The notes: generated by a model from the sequence alone, not told the origin. DNA of 57,379 nucleotides from an uncultured bacterium (GCA_902802945.1 CADCOC010000027.1:1-57379), one strand, 5' to 3'. Counted from the first letter of the stretch, positions 18,484 to 26,021 are shown. Numbers and translations: made by a program.

Positions 18484-19443
18484 TCAACCTGCCGATGGTA
18501 CAACTATGAAATGGCCATGTTCACGCAAAAGGCGAGGTATGCTGATCCTGAAGTCGTCAGGCATATTGCGTGAAAAATCAATGATGATAGACCGACACCC
18601 TTTTCCCAAAAGTTTCTCAACAGGGATCCATGGGCGATCATAATCAGTGGCAACATAATAGGCGTATCGATAGGGGGCGCCTTCTTCACCGCATTTGTAG
18701 AGGCGAAAATCATCATCATCCGGTAGCCCGAACATCTCATCCAGCCCAGAATGTTCAGGATCGCCGTATCCTTCACCAATGATAACTAGCCCATCGGCAG
18801 TAAAGGAATCAAGGCCAATCTCGCCCTTTCGACAGACATAAACCAACACATGGCGTTGGGAATGTCCCTTCCCGCCTTTAGACTTAGGAGGTTTTGATGC
18901 GCCAGAATCTTCGGCAACAGCCGGAAAGTCACGATTCCCCGCATTTCCACCAGGGACAACGATTCTCCTAATATCGCTTTCCTCTATCTCCTTCAATTCC
19001 TGAGGAATAGTAAAATTCCGAGGTTCAATCTGAATATTCATTTCTCTAAGATCGTAATTCAACCATCCAAAAAGAACAATGCAATAATCCCCAATCTCCC
19101 CATGTGTGTAATACTGCTGATTATTATGCGTAAACGGATGCTCAAGAATGAACCTCGCTCGAGTATCGTCCGGCGCTCTTGAACCTTGAGCCTTTTGCTC
19201 AATCTCTTCGTGCGTACTTAGCAATCGTCTACCAGACCAGTAATATCTTGTATTCGGACGTTCGTTGCGAAAGCTATTGAATATCGCTTCAGGCACCCCC
19301 TTTTCAAACGCAGTATCAAGTACTTTAAGGAGTGTATCTTTATAGTTCCCATTGTCCAATTGTACATTGTTATCAACAATCACTCTGAACTTACGATTGC
19401 CGTTTTGAGGATTAAACCTCTTGAAGTCATTAAGCCTTGCCAT
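18484..19443 (-). CDS. hypothetical protein at head of RecBCD/DUF262 run
   Basis: 319 residues, ATG at 19443 (MARLNDFKRFNPQNG). No family recognised. The first half is soluble and mixed; residues about 175-200 are a flexible stretch rich in Ser, Lys, Pro and Gly (SGASKPPKSKGGKGHSQRH); the last 120 residues look like a compact alpha/beta domain (VLVYVCRKGEIGLDSF, GLVIIGEGYGD, RSIIIDFSRNMPDDF). It is the first gene of the eight-gene minus-strand run and lies just downstream of an aspartyl-protease-like gene on the same strand. It may be the specificity or sensor component, but the sequence gives no direct proof. Confidence 0.78.
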   Translation of the reverse strand: MARLNDFKRFNPQNGNRKFRVIVDNNVQLDNGNYKDTLLKVLDTAFEKGVPEAIFNSFRNERPNTRYYWSGRRLLSTHEEIEQKAQGSRAPDDTRARFILEHPFTHNNQQYYTHGEIGDYCIVLFGWLNYDLREMNIQIEPRNFTIPQELKEIEESDIRRIVVPGGNAGNRDFPAVAEDSGASKPPKSKGGKGHSQRHVLVYVCRKGEIGLDSFTADGLVIIGEGYGDPEHSGLDEMFGLPDDDDFRLYKCGEEGAPYRYAYYVATDYDRPWIPVEKLLGKGCRSIIIDFSRNMPDDFRISIPRLLREHGHFIVVPSAG

Positions 19444-19460
19444 TTTATTCTCTTTTTCTT

Positions 19461-20060
19461 TTAATTTTCGTCACAAACAAACGTCATCTTCCCGCCGACA
19501 CGGTCGACGACGAGGGTGAAGTTGGCGAAGAAGTCGTAGCCGATTACGCCTTCGGGCGGGACGTACGCCGGATTGTCCTGCGCGTCGCCGCAGAGGATCT
19601 CGAACGGGTGGCCCGCGAACTCGCACGGGACACGGCGCATCGGTGCCGTCCAAGGCCTGCCGTCAAAAGAGCACTCGTCGGCGATGCCGGCCGAAGGGAA
19701 GCCCTTCGAGAGGTTATGCACATACGAGTATGCCGCGCCGGTGTCAATGTAGCGCATGCCCTCCACGCCGCCGACCGTCATCTTCACGAGCCAGCCGTTC
19801 GGTCGTACCTCGAACGGAACGGTAGTGCCTCCTTCAAGCGAAATCGGCTCGTCGGATGTCGTGATCTCGCTGTTGCGGTAGTCGAACTTCGTGTACCGCT
19901 TCAGCGCCTGCACGCCCGCGACGTGAAGCCCAGAAATCCCGAAGAACTCCTGAACTCCGGGCGCAACCAGCATGGACGCATGCGGAAAGCCGGTGTCGAC
20001 CAAACACCGCTTCCCGTCGATCTCAACAATCGGAACTTTCTTGATCAATCTGAATTGCAT
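19461..20060 (-). CDS. retropepsin-like aspartyl protease-fold protein, copy A
   Basis: 199 residues; ATG 20060 has GGGAG eight bases before. Two DTG motifs occur: CLVDTGFPHASM at about residue 20 and MRYIDTGAAYSY at about 105, each followed by a hydrophobic strand, and the C-terminus has GVIGYDFFANF. This is the pattern of bacterial retropepsin-like/clan AA proteases, with two catalytic aspartates in one chain. No signal peptide. A close paralogue lies at 24.0-24.9 kb on the same strand but carries an insert of about 77 residues. The 17-base gap to the next gene places it at the upstream edge of the eight-gene run. Substrate unknown. Confidence 0.8.
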   Translation of the reverse strand: MQFRLIKKVPIVEIDGKRCLVDTGFPHASMLVAPGVQEFFGISGLHVAGVQALKRYTKFDYRNSEITTSDEPISLEGGTTVPFEVRPNGWLVKMTVGGVEGMRYIDTGAAYSYVHNLSKGFPSAGIADECSFDGRPWTAPMRRVPCEFAGHPFEILCGDAQDNPAYVPPEGVIGYDFFANFTLVVDRVGGKMTFVCDEN

Positions 20061-20096
20061 TGTCACATCTCCCTATACCCTATAGAACTGGCACCG

Positions 20097-20519
20097 TCAG
20101 CAATCCTTACGGACTTTCGATTCCGGAAACACCACCGGCAGCAGCTCCGCGTCGGCGGGGCAGAAATCAAGTGCGGCCATCTTGACGGGAGTGTACCAGC
20201 CGAGGGCTTCGTGCTCGAGCGCGGCGGGCTCCGCGCCGGGTGCGGGCTCGCAGTCGATAAGCGTCAGGTGGATCGTGCGGTCGGGGTAGGCGTGGGTAAC
20301 CGCCGTGCGGACTCGGGCGTTCACGATCTCAAGCGCGATCTCCTCGCGGCATTCCCGGGCAAGTGCCTCGCAGGGCGTCTCGCCGGGTTCGATCTTTCCG
20401 CCGATGAACTCCCAGTGCCCGCCCTGCGACTTGCCGAGAGGCCGACGGCCGAGAAGAAACTCGTCCCCTCGGCGTATGATACCGCCTACGACCTCAATCA
20501 CTTTCCGTACCGGTTCCAT
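20097..20519 (-). CDS. mutT: MutT-type Nudix hydrolase
   Basis: 140 residues starting MEPVRKVIEVVGGIIRRGDE. The Nudix box is complete: GKIEPGETPCEALARECREEI fits Gx5Ex7REUxEExGU apart from the last glycine. The preceding FLLGRRP and GGHWEFIGG are typical of MutT, which removes 8-oxo-dGTP from the nucleotide pool. Other small Nudix enzymes have the same layout, so the exact substrate is uncertain. AGGAAG lies before the start, and a TATACT hexamer (20544-20549) sits upstream as a possible -10. Confidence 0.88.
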   Translation of the reverse strand: MEPVRKVIEVVGGIIRRGDEFLLGRRPLGKSQGGHWEFIGGKIEPGETPCEALARECREEIALEIVNARVRTAVTHAYPDRTIHLTLIDCEPAPGAEPAALEHEALGWYTPVKMAALDFCPADAELLPVVFPESKVRKDC

Positions 20520-20543
20520 TCTACTTTACTTCCTGACGCGCAG

Positions 20544-20549
20544 AGTATA
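20544..20549 (-). promoter_or_regulatory. possible -10 element upstream of mutT
   Basis: The minus strand reads GCTATACT 24 bases before the mutT ATG. No clear -35 hexamer is visible at 16-18 bases, so this is only a candidate. Confidence 0.3.
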
Positions 20550-20585
20550 GCATAATTTTCAGGGTTTGTGGTCACTTCCCAACGT

Positions 20586-20616
20586 TGGTGCCCCGAGGGG
20601 GAGTCGCCCCCACGCC
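20586..20616 (-). pseudogene. tRNA-Leu 3'-end fragment
   Basis: The minus strand of these 31 bases matches the 3' end of the tRNA-Leu genes at 26.6-26.8 kb, including the T-stem, acceptor 3' strand and encoded CCA. Two T-loop bases are missing and the rest of the tRNA is absent. Such 3' fragments are left by integration or recombination at tRNA genes. It could also act as a hairpin (GGGGGCGACTCCCCC) at the end of the gene ending at 20616. Confidence 0.6.
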
Positions 20617-20953
20617 TAGCACTTCTGCGACTGCTTCGTGTTCCATGCTATAGCGCGCTCGGGATGCCAGCCGAGCAGGTCCTCGTGAATGGGTTCCAGG
20701 ACGAACATCTTCTCGACGCCATCCACCAGTACGAGATACCGCTTGGTCGCCGGCGCGTGTACACCTCCCGTCCGCGGCGGGTGAAGACCGTCACGATGTC
20801 GGTGTTGATCTTGTGCTGCGCATACAGCGCAGAGGGACGCGGCCCCTGCTTCTTGGCGGGGCGGCGGTTGCAGTAGGACGCGGCGACGCGGTCCTCGTTC
20901 CAGCTAGATTTCATTGTTCGCATGTCTACATTCAACTTGTCGATTAAGATCAT
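20616..20953 (-). pseudogene. frameshifted paralogue of the 124-aa protein at 26.9-27.2 kb
   Basis: Starts with an ATGA overlap on the previous gene (ATG at 20953). The stretch SSWNEDRVAAS..CNRRPAKK through NTDIVTVFTRRGREVYT is nearly identical to the gene at 26861-27235, at DNA and protein level. After VYTRR the frame with this start runs into a low-quality tail ending at 20648. A shift of one frame gives a natural-looking ending (KRYLVLVDGVEKMFVLEP, then DLLGWHPERAIAW) that stops at 20616-20618. So it is either a frameshifted gene or one with programmed slippage. Function unknown; the protein is small and basic with no membrane segment. Confidence 0.6.
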
Positions 20954-21549
20954 CTTTCAAAGAAACTGAATTTTTTTTCGATTTTTTCGAACCCTGCCGG
21001 ACGCAACCAATAACCGCGCGCACACAGCTGTGCGGTCAGCTCACGGCAAAGGCTGCTGACAATCTCGCGGCACTGAGGGATGTCTTCAACCAGCGTCATG
21101 CCATAGCAATCGGTGCGTTCCTCCTGGTAGACCAGATGTTCTTCTGAGCGTCCTTCGTTCTTCGGTTGCGTAGTCTTGGCCAGACCATGCCCCATGCGGG
21201 CGAAGTCAATTCCCGTGAAGACTTCTGGCGGACAGATGACGCTCACGGTTGTCCAGAGTCCGCCATAACTATCATGGAGATGGAGTTTGACGGCCGCTTT
21301 GCGGCTGTCGGCCTCGCCGAGCTTCATGCACTCCACTTCAAAAAGAAGGTCGGCGTCCGCCCCGCCAAGTTCAGATTTTATCGGGAACTGCTGAGGTTCA
21401 TTCTCCCAGACCTGGAGGATAACCGAAGTAAACGCCCCCGTATTCCAGACGGAAGACATCGGATTGCTGATCCACAGTTTCCGAATCGGCAGACCCGTGC
21501 AGGCCGAAGCCAGCGCCGACATCAGACATTGAATACTATACATGATCAT
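20950..21549 (-). CDS. hypothetical protein
   Basis: 199 residues starting MIMYSIQCLMSALAS; AAGGAG lies seven bases upstream of ATG 21549. The N-terminal 15 residues are hydrophobic, possibly a weak signal or anchor, although the C-terminus is charged (EKIEKKFSFFER). The middle contains beta-like stretches (GAFTSVILQVWENEP, AAVKLHLHDSYGGLW). No family recognised. The next gene on the strand starts in its stop codon (ATGA), so they are translated together. Confidence 0.7.
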   Translation of the reverse strand: MIMYSIQCLMSALASACTGLPIRKLWISNPMSSVWNTGAFTSVILQVWENEPQQFPIKSELGGADADLLFEVECMKLGEADSRKAAVKLHLHDSYGGLWTTVSVICPPEVFTGIDFARMGHGLAKTTQPKNEGRSEEHLVYQEERTDCYGMTLVEDIPQCREIVSSLCRELTAQLCARGYWLRPAGFEKIEKKFSFFER

Positions 21550-21627
21550 CTTTTTCTCCTTTTTGTTGTTGACTGAATTGGTTAAACGGTAAAGTTGAAA
21601 GATTCCTTCAACCTGGCCTGTAGATGG

Positions 21628-21663
21628 GGCGTGTCCAGTTCCTGAACAGGAACTGGACACGCC
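21628..21663. repeat. perfect 17-bp inverted repeat
   Basis: Arms GGCGTGTCCAGTTCCTG and CAGGAACTGGACACGCC separated by only AA: a 36-base perfect palindrome, between the small gene ending at 21670 and the start of the 199-aa gene. There is no T-run on either side. It could be a terminator-like or processing hairpin, or a mobile palindromic element. Confidence 0.75.
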
Positions 21664-21669
21664 GCGGTT

Positions 21670-21819
21670 TTACCAGTCGTCACGTCGCTCATCGTTGTTC
21701 ATGCCATTCCGGAGAATGGCCGACACGTATTCAACGGCGACCGGACGCGTTTCTGCGTCGTCGTTTCTGGGCTCTTCGTCCATGACGAAGAGATTTGAAC
21801 GTAGATCGAAGTTATTCAC
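21670..21819 (-). CDS. small acidic protein, paralogue P1
   Basis: 49 residues from GTG 21819 with AAGGA six bases before. Contains MDEEPRNDDAE in the middle and ends NDERRDDW. A second copy (P2, 22583-22744) has the same layout and, in a shifted frame, the same DERRDDW ending. P1 lies 19 bases after an unannotated minus-strand reading frame, and P2 lies 12 bases after the 395-aa gene. Function unknown. The recurring small gene behind different neighbours suggests an accessory peptide, an antitoxin-like factor or a substrate. Confidence 0.55.
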   Translation of the reverse strand: MNNFDLRSNLFVMDEEPRNDDAETRPVAVEYVSAILRNGMNNDERRDDW

Positions 21820-21838
21820 TCTGTTCCTTGTTGGTTGG

Positions 21839-22240
21839 TTATTGTCGCTGACGGAGTTGCGGCGCGCGATTCCCTGGCGGAAGCATTACCTGAACCCGGA
21901 CGAACTGCGCCGCGCTGCCGAGTCGACGCAAGGCATGCGCAATGGCCGCGATCAGTTTGTCCCATACGCCCGCCATGTCGTGCTCGAGCGGAAGGCAGAT
22001 AGGCACGAGGGAGCGGAACGGATTGCCGTTTTGTTCCTTGGCGCCGATGGCCACGCAACGTTCGAGGCTGTGTTCGCGAATCGCAACGCCACAAACCTTT
22101 TCGGTTTCCTCCTCCAAGAACATGGCTTCGGCGGCAACTACGACCGGTGGGGTAAGGGCGGACTCTGCGACAAGATCATGCAGCGTTCGAAGGTGTTCCC
22201 CAAGTTCGTGCTGACAGACGCAGAGGAATGTCCGCGTCAT
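21839..22240 (-). CDS. uncertain reading frame upstream of P1
   Basis: 133 residues from ATG 22240. The C-terminal half reads like protein (EHDMAGVWDKLIAAIAHALRR), and the gene P1 follows at 19 bases with its own ribosome site. However, the opposite strand is also open across this stretch with reasonable third-position GC. No family recognised. The two strands cannot both be ordinary genes here; the minus frame is slightly favoured because it fits the operon direction. Confidence 0.4.
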   Translation of the reverse strand: MTRTFLCVCQHELGEHLRTLHDLVAESALTPPVVVAAEAMFLEEETEKVCGVAIREHSLERCVAIGAKEQNGNPFRSLVPICLPLEHDMAGVWDKLIAAIAHALRRLGSAAQFVRVQVMLPPGNRAPQLRQRQ

Positions 22241-22244
22241 GCAG

Positions 22245-22594
22245 ATGGCGATCTTTACGACGGTTATCAGAAAATACACGGGCTTGACCGTTCAGGCTCG
22301 AGGGCGCGCGACCTTTACGAGAGGGCAACGGGCACCGGCACCTGCGAGATCGTGCTCAACCCACCTGACCCCAAGGAGTTCAAGCGCATTCTTCTCAAGA
22401 CGTGCCGCGCAAATCGCGTTCGCGTGCATGCCGATGGTCGGCACGAATCTGACATCTGGCATGCAGAGACGTTTACCGAGAACTCGGACTTGATGGGCAA
22501 CATCAAGTCGAATAGCGCGTATCGCCGTGCATCAGCCAACGGTGTTGTTCAGCTCGAATTCAATTTCGACGGCATCTATCCGTCAGGATCGTGA
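22245..22594 (+). pseudogene. plus-strand gene remnant with probable frameshift
   Basis: From about 22310 to the stop at 22594 the plus strand has strongly coding-like codon use and a natural protein (CEIVLNPPDPKEFKRILLK, then GVVQLEFNFDGIYPSGS). The best upstream start (ATG 22245, MAIFTTVIRKYTGLTVQ) lies in another frame, so a one-base shift near 22310 is needed to join them. The same-frame alternative would extend left across P1, which is less likely. Family unknown. Its tail overlaps the end of P2 on the other strand. Confidence 0.45.
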
Positions 22595-22744
22595 AGCATT
22601 ACCAATCATCGCGACGTTCGTCGTAGTTGATGCTATTGGAATGGTTGACTCGTATTCAACGACGATCAGGTGTGGTTCAGTACCATCGTTTCTGGGTTCG
22701 TCGTCGATGGCGAAGAGGTCGGAACTTTGATTGAGAAAATTCAC
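22583..22744 (-). pseudogene. small acidic protein, frameshifted paralogue P2
   Basis: GTG 22744 with AGGAG upstream. Opens like P1 (SSDLFAIDDEPRND), then VVEYESTIP; the unshifted frame ends in an unrelated tail. Shifting one frame restores SINYDERRDDW and a stop at 22599-22601, matching the P1 ending. This supports a recent frameshift in a duplicated gene. It lies 12 bases downstream of the 395-aa gene. Confidence 0.55.
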
Positions 22745-22756
22745 TTTGCTCCTATT

Positions 22757-23944
22757 TCATCTCCCAACCCATTGATCTTCAAGGAAGTTAAGTCCTTGCA
22801 TATCATCTGCTTCCACAATATTCGACGCTGCAGCATCTGCAAATAGCGGTTGAACTTGGAAACCTAACCCCACATACTCACCAATCTTATTTTCCATATC
22901 GTAAAGCTTGTAGCATAGTTCCTTGTAATATGCCTTTACATAGTTAACGGCTCGTTCAAAGAAATTAGCCGGATGAAGTGTTTCTTTCTTGTCTAGAATG
23001 GAATTTATGTAATCAGGGATCACCACGATATTCCACAAATTTGTGAAACACAAAGGATCATATGCGTTACCCCAGACATGAGAAATAATGGCAGATGTAA
23101 TATTATTCCTATCACGTCCCTGACTAACCCTAGCACCAGAGAAGCGTTCTATGACCTCTCGAACTTCACGGTTGCCATCATGATCAACAATAACAGGAAC
23201 TCTTCTGCCAAAGCTATTGTACATAATCCTTCGCTGAGAAGAAGCGTCAATGGCAACCTCTCTCCCTACTAGGCCCACCGCAGTCCCATCTTCTTCTGTA
23301 TAGGCTCCCATTACAGTAGAATACCGTGCAGGAATTTTGTCATCATTTCTTATTAGCGCGAGAATTTCTTGGTGTCGTCTATCTACAGACTCCCTCCTAA
23401 AGAAATACGATCTCTGAATCATGTGTCTTACTAGGCTTCGCAATTTCTCTTCATCCGATAGACCCCCATTATCCGCTCCAACGATCAACTCAATCAGGCC
23501 GTCAAGGCAATTAATCACGCGATCATTAGCAGCGACTCTACGAGAATCTCTTGGTGTCGCCTGAGGAATTACATTTAAATCTTCGTTAGTTCTACTTGCC
23601 GTTCCTGTAGAAATATCCGCATCAATGCGTCCGGCTTGCAATGAAACCAAATACTTTCCGAAGCTATTAAGAGCTGCCAGAGGGCGACCATGTTGATCAG
23701 CTTTATTCACATCATCAAATTCGGGAAGATTTATTATCCGCGCTTTCTCCACCTCAAACTCCGCGGCCTGATCAAAACGAAATAGATTACCGATTCCCCT
23801 GTTAGGAATCTTGGCCTCAAGCCAATATTCCAGAACATCAACCTTATGCTGCTTGTAAGCAGCATCTTGACTTTTTGAGACTGCACTGTCCCATTCTGCG
23901 AATTGGTCACGATTCGCGATTACCTCTTCGTTGCTTATAAGCAT
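22757..23944 (-). CDS. hypothetical protein with HNH-like segment
   Basis: 395 residues, ATG 23944 with AAAGGA upstream. Markedly AT-richer than its neighbours, which suggests horizontal transfer. Residues of about 290-320 read SAIISHVWGNAYDPLCFTN followed by LWNIVVIPDYINSILDK. A His-Trp-Gly-Asn followed by an Asn in NLWNIV resembles the spacing of some HNH-type nucleases, but I cannot place all catalytic residues. The N-terminal two thirds are helical and unrecognised. No signal peptide. A restriction or toxin nuclease is one possibility. Confidence 0.65.
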   Translation of the reverse strand: MLISNEEVIANRDQFAEWDSAVSKSQDAAYKQHKVDVLEYWLEAKIPNRGIGNLFRFDQAAEFEVEKARIINLPEFDDVNKADQHGRPLAALNSFGKYLVSLQAGRIDADISTGTASRTNEDLNVIPQATPRDSRRVAANDRVINCLDGLIELIVGADNGGLSDEEKLRSLVRHMIQRSYFFRRESVDRRHQEILALIRNDDKIPARYSTVMGAYTEEDGTAVGLVGREVAIDASSQRRIMYNSFGRRVPVIVDHDGNREVREVIERFSGARVSQGRDRNNITSAIISHVWGNAYDPLCFTNLWNIVVIPDYINSILDKKETLHPANFFERAVNYVKAYYKELCYKLYDMENKIGEYVGLGFQVQPLFADAAASNIVEADDMQGLNFLEDQWVGR

Positions 23945-24024
23945 AATACCATTTTCCTTTCTTGTTTACTGTTAAGCCATATCAACACTTCTTAGAAACT
24001 TCAAGTAGCGATCAATGGCGGCTG

Positions 24025-24861
24025 TTAGTTTTTGATGAATGTCATCTTCCCGCCGACGCGGTCGACGACAAAGGTGAAGTTGGCGAAGAAGTCGTAGCCG
24101 ATTACGCCTTCGGGCGGGACGGCGCAACCGTTCGGGTTCGCCTTGTTGTCGCGGGCGTCGCCGCAGAGGATCTCGAACGGGTGGCCCGCGAACTCGCACG
24201 GGACACGGCACATCGGCGCCGTCCAAGGCCTGCCGTCAAAAGAGCACTCGTCGGCGATGCCGGCCGAAGGGAAATCCTTCGAGAGGTTGTGCACATACGA
24301 GAACGCCGCGCCGGTGTCGATGTAGCGCATGCCCTCCACGCCGCCGACCCTCATCTTCACGAGCCAGCCGTTCGGACGTACCTCAAGAGGAACGGTAAAG
24401 TGGCGAGAGACATGATTAAAGTGGCGAGAATCATGATTACGGAGAATCCGCCCAACACGAAAGACAATCAGTGTCACGTTGTTTACAGTGATGCCGAATT
24501 TTTCGGCGACCTCCTTCGATGACAATCTGTCAACCATGCGGCTCATGAAGACCTCAAGGGCTAGCGGCGAGATGGCGTGTTCATCCCTCAACGTCTTGAG
24601 CGCATACGCAAGTGCCTCGCTAATCTCGCCGCCTTCAAGTGGAATCGGCTCGTCGGATGTCGTGATCTCGCTGTTGCGGTAGTCGAACTTCGTATACCGC
24701 TTCAACGCCTGCACGCCCGCGAAGTGGAGTCCGGGAATCCCGAAGAACTCCTGCACCCCATGTTCAGCCGACATGAATGCGCCTGGATAGCCAGTGTCGA
24801 CCAAACACCGCTTACCGTCAATCTCGACAATCGGAACCTTTTTGATCAATTCGAATTTCAT
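24025..24861 (-). CDS. retropepsin-like protein, copy B with inserted HTH segment
   Basis: 278 residues; ATG 24861 with GGAG upstream. Both flanks match copy A (19.5-20.1 kb) almost residue for residue: N-terminal CLVDTGYPGAFM, then EPIPLEGG; C-terminal TVPLEVRPNGWLVK, MRYIDTGAAFSY and GVIGYDFFANF. Between EGG and TVP, where copy A has a single threonine, there are about 77 extra residues resembling a sigma-70 region 4 helix-turn-helix (see the separate entry). The insert is in frame and without stops. A short additional difference (DARDNKANPNGCA) lies near the C-terminus. The protein may be a protease with an acquired DNA-binding segment, or an inactivated copy. Confidence 0.78.
   Translation of the reverse strand: MKFELIKKVPIVEIDGKRCLVDTGYPGAFMSAEHGVQEFFGIPGLHFAGVQALKRYTKFDYRNSEITTSDEPIPLEGGEISEALAYALKTLRDEHAISPLALEVFMSRMVDRLSSKEVAEKFGITVNNVTLIVFRVGRILRNHDSRHFNHVSRHFTVPLEVRPNGWLVKMRVGGVEGMRYIDTGAAFSYVHNLSKDFPSAGIADECSFDGRPWTAPMCRVPCEFAGHPFEILCGDARDNKANPNGCAVPPEGVIGYDFFANFTFVVDRVGGKMTFIKN
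24397..24627 (-). other. in-frame sigma-region-4-like insert in copy B
   Basis: Encodes residues 79-155 of copy B. ALKTLRDEHAISPLALEVF, then SSKEVAEKFGITVNNVTL and FRVGRILRNHD follow the pattern of sigma-70 region 4, and parallel the C-terminus of the ECF-like protein at 31.8-32.6 kb (SDRDRDVFIRTVLDGEDAQH, then IIVCRVKEKLVKHG). At its end are two tandem copies of about 21 bases beginning AAGTGGCGAGA and ending CATGATTA. Confidence 0.65.
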
Positions 24862-24941
24862 TTGACGTACTCCTTTACCCACTCTAACGGCACTGGCAGA
24901 AAAATCTTACCTTAGAGTTTTCCCGTCGGGGCGGCCAGCAC

Positions 24942-25751
24942 TTAGCCGCCGCGTTCCTCTGGCGTGATCCGATAGGCGCGCCGGCCATTCAATGACTGAC
25001 AGAGATCAAGTATGAGGTCGTAGCCCGCTTTCGCATCCTCCACGCACACGTACTCGTCCAGGCCATGCGGATTATAGCCGCCGTTGCCGATGTCGCAGCA
25101 GCAAAGGTCGCATTTCATCATGAGCTTGCAGACGTCTGTGTTCGCCGGATGGTCAAGAACCTCCACCCCATGTTTTTCATACACCTTCTTGAGCACCGTG
25201 TTGTAGAACTTTTTCGAATACATCCTCGCGTTATTCTGGCGCCATTCGCTTGCCGTGCGCACCCGCCCCCAGCAGTCCATCGTAATGAGCAGCGAAACGT
25301 CTTTGAGGAAACTGTAATCCATCTTATCGGAGCCGACCAGGCCAACCTCCTCCTGGACGAAAAACACGGCTTTACACTTCGGCAGCGCGTCCATGATCGC
25401 GAGCGCCAATGCGACCCCGGCCTTGTCGTCCCCGCCGATTCCAAAACCTTCGACGTACAACTCGGTATTCCCCTCCGCGTTCTTCCGTTCCTTCACGGGC
25501 AACCGCTCATTCCGGTACACGTACTCAAGCTGTGGGCCCTGCATCGTGTCCATGTGGTTGACGAAGCAAGGAACGTACTCCCCCTTCCCAATCCTTCCCT
25601 TGGTCAGATACACGTTCCCCGCCTTGCCCACCGTCACCGTGATCGCGCGCCTTTTCGCGAATCCCAAAATGAAATCGCGAACCCGTTCCTCCCGATACGA
25701 CACCGACGGGATCGACAGCACCCTTTTCAGGAAACTCTTGTCAAACTTCAT
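24942..25751 (-). CDS. zinc aminopeptidase-like protein (M20/M42 type)
   Basis: 269 residues starting MKFDKSFLKRVLSIPSVSY. Motifs of the di-zinc peptidase fold are in order: NHMDTMQG (first zinc histidine and aspartate), GFGIGGDDKAGVALAL (bridging aspartate), FFVQEEVGLVGS (catalytic glutamate pair), and later a DHPANTDVC and HGLDEYVCVED region. It probably trims peptides in the cytoplasm. It is shorter than a full M20 or M42 enzyme because the lid/dimerisation domain appears reduced. The zinc-ribbon-like protein gene follows upstream with 12 bases between, same strand. Confidence 0.82.
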   Translation of the reverse strand: MKFDKSFLKRVLSIPSVSYREERVRDFILGFAKRRAITVTVGKAGNVYLTKGRIGKGEYVPCFVNHMDTMQGPQLEYVYRNERLPVKERKNAEGNTELYVEGFGIGGDDKAGVALALAIMDALPKCKAVFFVQEEVGLVGSDKMDYSFLKDVSLLITMDCWGRVRTASEWRQNNARMYSKKFYNTVLKKVYEKHGVEVLDHPANTDVCKLMMKCDLCCCDIGNGGYNPHGLDEYVCVEDAKAGYDLILDLCQSLNGRRAYRITPEERGG

Positions 25752-25763
25752 ACTCGTATTTTC

Positions 25764-26021
25764 TCACTTCTCATGCTTGCCGGTCGGGCTGTGGTAGCAG
25801 CCGGAGCCGTTGGAGGTGGAGCCGCACCAGATGCATTTGTTGCCGCCAGGGCCGTGGCGGTGCTTCTTCGTGGGTGAATGGTAGCAGCCAGAGCCATAGC
25901 TTGACGAACCGCACCACTCGCAATGCTTCTCGTCGTCGCGATGTTCATGCTTTCCGGTGGGGCTGTGGTAGCAACCGCTCCCATAGCTCACGCTTCCGCA
26001 GTATCTGCATTTCGTACTCAT
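25764..26021 (-). CDS. three-repeat CxxCG zinc-binding-like protein
   Basis: 85 residues; GGAGG precedes ATG 26021. Three near-identical repeats follow each other: CRYCGSVSYGSGCYHSP, CEWCGSSSYGSGCYHSP and CIWCGSTSNGSGCYHSP, each ending TxKH. Every unit has CxxC plus a later Cys-Tyr-His and a Lys-His, a likely zinc site. The repeats also show at DNA level. No family name is certain. It could bind nucleic acid or protein. Possible -10 (GCTATACT) lies on the minus strand about 30 bases upstream, at 26050-26057. Confidence 0.78.
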   Translation of the reverse strand: MSTKCRYCGSVSYGSGCYHSPTGKHEHRDDEKHCEWCGSSSYGSGCYHSPTKKHRHGPGGNKCIWCGSTSNGSGCYHSPTGKHEK

